From assembly GCA_035545535.1 (NCBI GenBank), contig DASZYF010000019.1:1-16885 (forward strand): a stretch of DNA of 16,885 bases. Direction: 5' to 3'. Made by a program: the position numbers and the translations under genes. Source of the stretch: DASZYF01 sp035545535 (GTDB lineage Bacteria; Actinomycetota; Actinomycetes; Mycobacteriales; CAJCIY01). Positions within the stretch are counted from its first letter, which is position 1. Each line of letters begins with the position of its first letter. Below the pieces are notes generated by a model. That model was not told where the DNA came from and made no database searches. It saw only the letters and a list, made by a program, of their open reading frames with translations. Below are positions 10,257 through 15,847 of the stretch, piece after piece.

Positions 10257-10964
10257 TCAGCCGGCCCCGCCACCGACCGCTGCGTCGCTGCTCGTCTTCG
10301 TGCGGCGGGACTTCTTCGCGGGCGGCGCGAGAGCGGCGTCGAGGCCTTCACCGTTGCCGTTGACCTTCACGACGAACGGGCGCAGGTCGGTGAACCGGAC
10401 GACCGAGACCGAGCACGGATCGACCTGCAGGCGCTGGAACAGGTCGAGGTGCATGCCGAGCGCATCAGCGAGCAGCGCCTTGATGACGTCGCCGTGGCTG
10501 ACGACGCACCACACGGCGTCGGCGCCGTGCTCGCCGGCGATGCGGGCGCGCCAATCACGCACCGCGGAGACGGCGCGGGCCTGCGTCTCGGCCAGCGGCT
10601 CACCGTCCTTGCCGGGGAAGACCGCGTCCGACGGGTGCGCCTGGACGACCTTCCACATCGGGTCCTTCGCCAGATCCTTCAGCGGCTTGCCGGTCCAGTC
10701 GCCGTAGCGGCACTCGCCGACCCGGTCGTCGACGACCACGTCGGTCGCGGTGAGGTTCTCGAGCAGCACTGCTTCGGCGGTCTCGAGGCAGCGCTCCAGC
10801 GGCGAGGACACGATGCGGGTGATCGGCACGCGGGCCAGCCGCAGCGCGACGTCGCGCGCCTGGGCCTTGCCGCGCTCGTCGAGGTGCACGCCGGGGGTCC
10901 AGCCGGCGAGCACCGGTCCGGTCATCGGCGTGAGGCCGTGCCGGATGAGCAGCAACGTGGTCAC
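10257..10964 (-). CDS. Histidine phosphatase superfamily protein (MSMEG_4193-type, putative phosphomutase)
   Basis: A 235-residue cytosolic member of the phosphoglycerate mutase / histidine acid phosphatase superfamily. The catalytic RHG motif has H9 (LLIRHG). The second active-site histidine is H157 (VVSHGD). Supporting phosphate contacts are R58 (SSPLERC) and E84 (RVGECRYGDW). Expected chemistry is phosphate removal or transfer through phospho-His9. The MSMEG_4193 group (TIGR03848) co-occurs with the DUF3090 and SCO1664-type genes, as here; the substrate is unknown. After about residue 210 comes a low-complexity lysine/arginine and Ala/Gly tail. The GTG start overlaps the TGA of the upstream oxidoreductase gene in a GTGA, so translation is probably coupled. 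Confidence 0.93.
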   Translation of the reverse strand: MTTLLLIRHGLTPMTGPVLAGWTPGVHLDERGKAQARDVALRLARVPITRIVSSPLERCLETAEAVLLENLTATDVVVDDRVGECRYGDWTGKPLKDLAKDPMWKVVQAHPSDAVFPGKDGEPLAETQARAVSAVRDWRARIAGEHGADAVWCVVSHGDVIKALLADALGMHLDLFQRLQVDPCSVSVVRFTDLRPFVVKVNGNGEGLDAALAPPAKKSRRTKTSSDAAVGGGAG

Positions 10965-12010
10965 GACAAGACGCCGGCCTTCTCCCCGGCCTCGATCACC
11001 GTGCGCAGCAGGGCCTTTCGCTCCTCGAGCGTGCTCGCGTAGGGAGCGAGTGCGAGCTGGGTGACGCCCGCCTTCGCGAAGTCCTGCAGACGCTCGGCGA
11101 TGCGCTCCGGCGGCCCGATGAGGGACGTGCGGTCGACGAGGGCGAACGGGACCGCCTCGGTCGCCGCCTGCTGCTGCTTGCCGAGGTAGAGGTCCTGGAT
11201 GCGGGCGGCCTCTTCCTCGAAGCCCATGCGGCGGGCCTGCGCGTTGTAGAAGTTCTGCTCGCGGCTGCCCATGCCGCCGACGTAGAGCGCGACGTAGCCC
11301 TTGATGGGCTCGGCGATCGCCTCGAGGTCGTCGCCGACGGCGACGGGCAGCGTGGCCGCGACGTCGAACCCCTCGAGCGTGAGGCCGGCCTTGGCCCGCC
11401 CGGCGGCGATGTGCGCGATGTGCTCGCTGACCAGCTCGACGTCAGGGAAGATGCCGAGCCAGCCGTCGGCGATCTCACCCGCGAGCTCGAGGTTCTTCGG
11501 CCCGACCGACGCGAGGTAGACGGGGATGTGCTCGCGCACCGGGTGGATCATCAGGTGCAGCGCCTTGCCGGGGCCGTCGGGCAGCGGCAGCGTGAAGTGC
11601 TCGCCCTGGTAGCTGAGCTTCTGGCGGGACAGCGCCTTGCGCACGACCTCGACGTACTCGCGTTGCCGCGCGAGCGGCTTGTCGAAGCGCACGCCGTGCC
11701 AGCCCTCGCTCACCTGCGGACCGGACAGGCCGAGACCGAGCCGAAAGCGCCCCTGCGACAACGTGTCCAGCGTGGCTGCGGTCATGGCGGTCATCGCGGG
11801 TGACCGCGCGGGGATCTGCATGATCGCGCTGCCGATGCCGATGTTCGTCGTCTGCGCGGCGATCCACGCGAGCACCGAGACCGCGTCGCTCCCCCACGAC
11901 TCGGCGACCCACATGCAGGTGTAGCCGAGCTCGTCGGCGACCTTGGCGAGCGCGATGTTGTCGGCGTCGTTCCCGCCGCCCCAGTAGCCGAGGTTGAGCC
12001 CGAGCTGCAT
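10961..12010 (-). CDS. LLM-class F420-dependent oxidoreductase, Rv3520c type
   Basis: A 349-residue luciferase-like TIM-barrel flavin/deazaflavin oxidoreductase. The N-terminus LGLNLGYWGGGNDADNIALA closely matches the Rv3520c group, which is predicted to use coenzyme F420. Other family blocks are WVAESWGSDA (34-43), IGSAIMQIPARSP (59-71), LDTLSQGRFRLGLGLSGPQV (81-100) and the PVYLASVGPKNLELAGEIADG region near 163-183. The substrate is not predictable. The open frame runs 134 codons further upstream, but those are Ser/Ala/Arg-rich and non-conserved. ATG 12010 fits the family start and lies seven bases after TAGGTT. It heads the run leading to mshC and diverges from the aldo/keto reductase gene. 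Its TGA overlaps the GTG of the phosphatase gene. Confidence 0.94.
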   Translation of the reverse strand: MQLGLNLGYWGGGNDADNIALAKVADELGYTCMWVAESWGSDAVSVLAWIAAQTTNIGIGSAIMQIPARSPAMTAMTAATLDTLSQGRFRLGLGLSGPQVSEGWHGVRFDKPLARQREYVEVVRKALSRQKLSYQGEHFTLPLPDGPGKALHLMIHPVREHIPVYLASVGPKNLELAGEIADGWLGIFPDVELVSEHIAHIAAGRAKAGLTLEGFDVAATLPVAVGDDLEAIAEPIKGYVALYVGGMGSREQNFYNAQARRMGFEEEAARIQDLYLGKQQQAATEAVPFALVDRTSLIGPPERIAERLQDFAKAGVTQLALAPYASTLEERKALLRTVIEAGEKAGVLS

Positions 12011-12017
12011 GAGAACG

Positions 12018-12023
12018 AACCTA
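12018..12023 (-). promoter_or_regulatory. Candidate -10 box (TAGGTT) of a leaderless promoter heading the mshC gene run
   Basis: On the minus strand TAGGTT ends seven bases before the ATG at 12010, and no ribosome site is visible. It lies in an 82-base divergent region shared with the promoter of the plus-strand aldo/keto reductase gene. The -35 is poor. Confidence 0.5.
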
Positions 12024-12078
12024 GGGCCTCCGGCCGCGGCGGAGAAGCGTGCCACGGCTTCGGCGGTCCGCCGGACCG

Positions 12079-12084
12079 TAGTGT
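12079..12084 (+). promoter_or_regulatory. Candidate -10 box (TAGTGT) of a leaderless promoter for the aldo/keto reductase-like gene
   Basis: TAGTGT ends eight bases before the GTG at 12093, the same hexamer and spacing as before the universal stress protein gene. It is back-to-back with the TAGGTT box at 12018-12023, so one short region would serve both directions. Confidence 0.48.
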
Positions 12085-12092
12085 CTTGCGAC

Positions 12093-13037
12093 GTGCGGAC
12101 CCGACGCGTAGGGGCTACCGGCCTCGTCGTCGGCCGCATCGGCCTCGGGACGCTCACGTGGGGCCAGGAGACCGACGCCGACGAGGCGGGCGCCATCCTC
12201 GCCGCGTTCCGTGCTGCCGGCGGCACGCTCGTCTGCACCGCCGACGGGTTCGGTGACGGCGCCGCCGAGGACGTGCTCGGCCGGCTCATCGCCGCCGACC
12301 GGGACGAGCTGGTGCTCGCCGCGCAGACGGGATCGCCCTGGTCACCGTCGGTCGGCGGCTCGCGACGGGCGCTGCTGGCGGCCCTCGACGCATCGCTCGA
12401 CCGACTGCGCACCGAGCACCTCGACCTCTGGCTGGTGCGCGGCCTCGGCGGCAGCGCGCCGATCGCCGAGACGTTGTCGGCGATGGAGATCGCCGTGCGC
12501 TCGGGCCGGGCGCGCTACGCCGGCTTCACCGACGTCGCCGCGTGGCAGCTCGCGACCGCGGCGACGACGCAGGCGATGGTTCCCGGTGCGACGCCCGTGG
12601 CCGCCGTGCATGCCGAGTGGTCGTTGCTCGCCCGCGATGCCGAGCGCGAGCTGGTGCCGGCCGCGGTCGCGGCCGGTGTGGGCGTGCTCGCATGGTCACC
12701 GCTCGGGCGCGGGGTGCTCACCGGCAAGTACCGCGGCGGCGTGCCGCGGGACTCGCGGGGAGGCTCGGAGCGCTGGCAGGAGTTCGTCACGCCCTACCTC
12801 GACGACCGCGCGACGCGGGTGCTGGACGGCGTGCTCACCGCCGCCGACGGGCTGGGCGTCTCGCCCGCCGCGGTGGCGCTCGCCTGGTTGCGCGACCGCC
12901 CCGGCGCCACGGCCGCGGTCGTCGGCCCGCGCACGGCCGCCCAGCTGCAGGCGGCGCTGGCGGCCGAGGACCTCACGCTGCCTGATGAGATCGAGGCGGC
13001 GCTGGACGAGGTGTCGACCCCGGTCGTGCGGCCCTGA
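12093..13037 (+). CDS. Aldo/keto reductase-fold protein, apparently lacking the catalytic tetrad
   Basis: A 314-residue (beta/alpha)8 protein of the aldo/keto reductase superfamily. Family marks are RIGLGTLTWG (15-24), ALDASLDRLRTEHLDLW (97-113), SGRARYAGFTD (137-147), the cofactor-loop WSPLGRGVLTGKY (201-213) and GPRTAAQLQAAL (278-289), which holds the G-x-R-x3-Q NADP(H)-phosphate motif. The usual Asp-Tyr-Lys-His tetrad appears replaced. In LVCTADGFG the Asp position is C48 and the Tyr position F53. In LVLAAQTG the Lys position is Q78. In LDLWLVRG the His position is R116. It may therefore bind cofactor without classical reductase activity. GTG 12093 is chosen over earlier in-frame starts because the family N-terminus begins there. 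DUF5703 follows 18 bases later. Confidence 0.88.
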   Translation: MRTRRVGATGLVVGRIGLGTLTWGQETDADEAGAILAAFRAAGGTLVCTADGFGDGAAEDVLGRLIAADRDELVLAAQTGSPWSPSVGGSRRALLAALDASLDRLRTEHLDLWLVRGLGGSAPIAETLSAMEIAVRSGRARYAGFTDVAAWQLATAATTQAMVPGATPVAAVHAEWSLLARDAERELVPAAVAAGVGVLAWSPLGRGVLTGKYRGGVPRDSRGGSERWQEFVTPYLDDRATRVLDGVLTAADGLGVSPAAVALAWLRDRPGATAAVVGPRTAAQLQAALAAEDLTLPDEIEAALDEVSTPVVRP

Positions 13038-13042
13038 TCGGC

Positions 13043-13048
13043 TAGGTT
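13043..13048 (+). promoter_or_regulatory. Candidate -10 box (TAGGTT) of a leaderless promoter for the DUF5703 gene
   Basis: TAGGTT sits in the 18-base gap after the aldo/keto reductase-like gene and ends seven bases before the ATG at 13056. The hexamer and spacing are identical to those of the oxidoreductase promoter at 12018-12023. It implies that this small gene has its own transcript. Confidence 0.48.
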
Positions 13049-13055
13049 GCGCGCG

Positions 13056-13265
13056 ATGGCCGAGTTCGAGCACGTGCAGCTGTCCCTGCCGCGCGGCACG
13101 ACGTCCTCCCACAGCTCGACGGTGCTGTCGATCGCCGCGAGCTACGGCGGCTGGGAGCTGCGGCGCTACCGCTCGTGGCCGGACGGCCGGCGGAAGGTCG
13201 ACCTGCGGCGCCGCGTGCAGCCGGGCCAGGAGCCGGGGCTGAGCCTGCCCGGCCTGTCCGTCTAG
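13056..13265 (+). CDS. Small DUF5703 family protein
   Basis: A 69-residue, basic, soluble protein with no signal peptide or membrane segment. The pattern of an N-terminal EFEHVQLSLPRGT, a central YGGWELRRYRSWPDGRRKV and the LRRR end matches the DUF5703 family of small actinobacterial proteins; its function is unknown. ATG 13056 is preferred over the upstream in-frame start at 13047 because it lies seven bases after TAGGTT and gives the family N-terminus. Its TAG stop overlaps the TAG of the convergent M20 gene within the palindrome CTAG (13262-13265). Confidence 0.8.
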   Translation: MAEFEHVQLSLPRGTTSSHSSTVLSIAASYGGWELRRYRSWPDGRRKVDLRRRVQPGQEPGLSLPGLSV

Positions 13266-14581
13266 CAGGTAGCCAGGAACCGCCGCAGGACGCGGCTGCC
13301 GAACCGCAGCGCGTCCGTGGGCACCCGCTCGTCGACGCCGTGGAAGAGGTCGGCGAACTCGAGGTCGGCCGGCAGCTGCAGCGGCGCGAAGCCGAACACC
13401 CGCATGCCGAGCCGAGCGAAGCTCTTGCCGTCGGTGCCGCCGGAGAGGCAGTAGGGCACGGAGAGCGCGGCCGGATCCTCGGCGAGCAGGGCGGCACTCA
13501 TGGCGTCGACGAGCGGACCGTCGAACGTCGTCTCGATGCCCGTGTCGTAGTGGACCTTGTCGATCTCGACCTCGTCGCCCAGCAGCTCGCGCAGCACGCG
13601 CATGAACTCCTCGTCGCGGCCGGGCAGGAAGCGGCCGTCGATGTGCGCGGTGGCGGTGCCCGGGATGACGTTGGCCTTGTACCCGGCCGCGAGCATCGTG
13701 GGGTTGACCGTGTGGCGGAGCGTGGCGCCGATGATGCGGGCGAGCGAGCCGATCTTGTCGAGCAGCAGCTGCGGGTTGTCCTCGTCGAAGTCGAGCCCCA
13801 GGGCGTCCGCGAGCTCCTGCAGCAGCCGCTTCACCGTGGGGATGAGCTCGACGGGGAACTGGTGGCGGCCGACGCGGGCGACCGCCTCGGCGAGCAGCGT
13901 GACGGCGTTGTCGTCGTTGAGCATCGAGCCGTGGCCGGCGCGGCCCTTCACGGTGAGGCGCAGCCAGGCGATGCCCTTCTGCGCGGTCTCGATGAGGTAG
14001 AGCCGCTTGCTCTCGCTGACGGTGTAGGAGAACCCCCCGACCTCGCCGACGCAGTCGGTGGCGCCTTCGAAGAGCTCGGGGTGCTCGCGCACCAGCCACT
14101 GCGCGCCCAGCTTGCCGCCGGCCTCCTCGTCCGCGACGAACGCGACGATGAGGTCACGCGGCGGCTGCACGCCCGACGCCGCGAGCTCGCGCACGTTGGC
14201 GAGCGTCATCGCGACCATGTCCTTCATGTCGACGGCGCCGCGGCCCCACAGGTAGCCGTCCTTCTCCTCACCGGCGAACGGCGGGACCTGCCAGTCGTCG
14301 GCGACGGCCGGCACGACATCGGTGTGCGCGTGCAGCAGCAGCGCCGGCCGCGACGGATCGGCGCCGGCGATGCGCGTGATGACCGACGAGCGGCCCTTCT
14401 CCGACTCGAGGAACGTCGTCGCGAGACCGACGTCGGAGAGCTTCTCGGCGACGTACTCCGCGGCGGCACGCTCCCCCGGTCCGGAGTCGTCACCGAAGTT
14501 GCTCGTGTCGATCCGCAGCAGGTCGCGGCAGAGGTCGACGACCTCGGCTTCGGCATCGACGGGCGTCCCCGAACGCGTCAC
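13262..14581 (-). CDS. M20 family metallo-hydrolase (carboxypeptidase / ArgE-DapE-like)
   Basis: A 439-residue cytosolic zinc-dependent amidohydrolase or peptidase. The di-zinc site of the M20 family can be followed in order: LLLHAHTDVV with H86 and D88, GRGAVDMKDM with bridging D118, DEEAGG with general base E152 and ligand E153, GEVGG with E180, and DLFHGVDERVP with H414. The dimerisation (lid) domain lies between, at about 205-320, with KGRAGHGSM at its start. The substrate cannot be read: acyl-amino acids, dipeptides and N-succinyl compounds are all possible. The open frame continues 53 codons upstream into a Pro/Arg/Ser-rich stretch; GTG 14581 is chosen because TAGCGT lies seven bases before it. 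The start codon falls inside a 13-bp inverted repeat. Confidence 0.92.
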   Translation of the reverse strand: MTRSGTPVDAEAEVVDLCRDLLRIDTSNFGDDSGPGERAAAEYVAEKLSDVGLATTFLESEKGRSSVITRIAGADPSRPALLLHAHTDVVPAVADDWQVPPFAGEEKDGYLWGRGAVDMKDMVAMTLANVRELAASGVQPPRDLIVAFVADEEAGGKLGAQWLVREHPELFEGATDCVGEVGGFSYTVSESKRLYLIETAQKGIAWLRLTVKGRAGHGSMLNDDNAVTLLAEAVARVGRHQFPVELIPTVKRLLQELADALGLDFDEDNPQLLLDKIGSLARIIGATLRHTVNPTMLAAGYKANVIPGTATAHIDGRFLPGRDEEFMRVLRELLGDEVEIDKVHYDTGIETTFDGPLVDAMSAALLAEDPAALSVPYCLSGGTDGKSFARLGMRVFGFAPLQLPADLEFADLFHGVDERVPTDALRFGSRVLRRFLATC

Positions 14582-14610
14582 GGCCCCGACGCTACGCCGG
14601 GGCCGTGACG
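14576..14610. repeat. Perfect 13-bp inverted repeat (9-base loop) across the M20 promoter and start codon
   Basis: CGTCACGGCCCCG at 14576-14588 is the exact reverse complement of CGGGGCCGTGACG at 14598-14610. The nine-base loop 14589-14597 contains the M20 -10 box, and the left arm contains the M20 GTG. It lies 26 bases past the lipoprotein stop in the direction of transcription, so it could be a GC-hairpin terminator for that gene, although no T-tract follows. It could equally be an operator for M20. Confidence 0.75.
14589..14594 (-). promoter_or_regulatory. Candidate -10 box (TAGCGT) of a leaderless promoter for the M20 hydrolase gene
   Basis: On the minus strand TAGCGT ends seven bases before the GTG at 14581. 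It is the same hexamer as the sugar transferase candidate box at 1557-1562, and lies wholly within the loop of the 13-bp inverted repeat. Confidence 0.5.
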
Positions 14611-14636
14611 GGTGGTGCGGGGTTGTTGCGGGCGGG

Positions 14637-15767
14637 TCAGCCGCCGGCGCTGCCCAGCTGGCCGGCGAGCAGCGGGCCGAACTGCGCCGCGAGCTTGGAC
14701 AGGTCGACCGGCGTAGCGCCCGAGGGGGCGCCGGTGTCACCCGCGGTGCTCGCGAAGTCGAGCTCGATGGGCAGGTGCTGGCCCGCGACCGTGCTGGCCT
14801 TGTCGGCCGGAGCGAACTGCACGATGTCGAGCGAGAGCGTCGTCAGCGCGCCGTCCTTGACGTAGGCGTCGACGTTGACGGTGCGGTTCGGCACGTCGTT
14901 CAGCTTCGTCAGCCGGCTGCCGGCCAGCGATCCCCCGGGGACCGAGGCGGTGATGGACTGCAGGTCCGCGGCCAGCTTCTGCAGGGGCGCCGCCAGCACG
15001 AGGTGCTCCCCCTTGTCGGTGCTGCCCGCGTCCGTCGCGGCCACGTCAGCCGTGAGCGTGCTGAGCAGCTTCGACGCGACGTCACCGCTTGCTCCGGCCG
15101 CCGGCGACGCCGGCGCCGAGGCACCGCCCGCGAGCGTGGAGAACTGCTGGATGATCGCGGGAAGTCCCTGCAGCTCCAGCCACTTGCCCGCGAGCGCGTC
15201 CTGCAGGAACGAGAACTGCGGGGTCTTGCCGTACTGCGCGATCGCCGGCGGCACCGTCTTGCCCGACAGCGTCGCGATCTTCGGCACGTCGAGCTTGATG
15301 AAGGCCCGCTTCGACCCGCTGAGGTAGCGGAACTCGAGGATCGGGCCGCCCCCTGCGTTGATCGCGAAGTCGTAGTCGGTCTTGCCCGTGGTCGCGGCGG
15401 TCTTGAGGTCGCCGGCCTCGGCGTGCGTGGCGAACGTGATGCTGCCGCCGGTGAGCAGCGCCAGCGCGGTGTCCGACGGCAGCTTGCCGTTCTGCCCGGT
15501 CTCCGACGCGAACGCCTTGAGCTGGGCTTCGGTGGCGCCGAGCCTCAACGTGACCGTGGCGGAGTCGCCCGACGTCACCTTGGCGACGGCGCTCGTGAAG
15601 GTGGCCTGCGCGGACCCGCCCGCGCCGGTGGCCGCCGCGCCCGTGGGTGTGCTGCTGCCGTTGCCGTTGTCGCTCTTCTTCGACGATCCGCAGGCCGCGA
15701 CCGTGCTGAGCGCGACGCCCGCGACGAGCACGCTGACGCCCATGCGGCGGGCATAGGTGGAACGCAT
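14637..15767 (-). CDS. Exported lipoprotein of unknown function
   Basis: A 376-residue precursor with a clear lipoprotein signal. A charged N-terminus (MRSTYARRMG) is followed by a hydrophobic stretch (about 10-22) and a VAAC lipobox with the only cysteine at C26, so the mature protein of about 351 residues should be anchored to the outer face of the membrane. A Ser/Gly/Ala/Asn-rich linker spans about 27-55. The mature part alternates beta-rich stretches with low-complexity Ala/Gly/Ser segments, including APASPAAGASG near 218-228. It vaguely resembles actinobacterial LppX/LprG-like lipid-binding lipoproteins in layout, but I recognise no signature and assign no function. ATG 15767 has GGGAGGG five bases upstream, which decides it over an earlier in-frame start at 15809. 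Confidence 0.85.
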   Translation of the reverse strand: MRSTYARRMGVSVLVAGVALSTVAACGSSKKSDNGNGSSTPTGAAATGAGGSAQATFTSAVAKVTSGDSATVTLRLGATEAQLKAFASETGQNGKLPSDTALALLTGGSITFATHAEAGDLKTAATTGKTDYDFAINAGGGPILEFRYLSGSKRAFIKLDVPKIATLSGKTVPPAIAQYGKTPQFSFLQDALAGKWLELQGLPAIIQQFSTLAGGASAPASPAAGASGDVASKLLSTLTADVAATDAGSTDKGEHLVLAAPLQKLAADLQSITASVPGGSLAGSRLTKLNDVPNRTVNVDAYVKDGALTTLSLDIVQFAPADKASTVAGQHLPIELDFASTAGDTGAPSGATPVDLSKLAAQFGPLLAGQLGSAGG

Positions 15768-15836
15768 GACGACCCTCCCGGTGATGTCTCTCGTCAAGGA
15801 CCGCCGCACGGGGGTGAGGGCTGGTCCGAGGTGGCC

Positions 15837-15842
15837 AACCTA
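15837..15842 (-). promoter_or_regulatory. Candidate -10 box (TAGGTT) for the lipoprotein gene
   Basis: TAGGTT on the minus strand lies about 70 bases before the ATG at 15767, giving a leader of roughly 60 bases that holds the GGGAGGG ribosome site. The hexamer equals those at 12018-12023 and 13043-13048. It abuts the stop codon of the upstream gene. Confidence 0.35.
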
Positions 15843-15847
15843 TCCGC

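Noticed and set aside
12011..12412. N-terminal extension of the F420-dependent oxidoreductase by 134 codons
   Set aside because: The extension is low-complexity, runs through the divergent promoter and into the aldo/keto reductase gene, and the family N-terminus begins at 12010.
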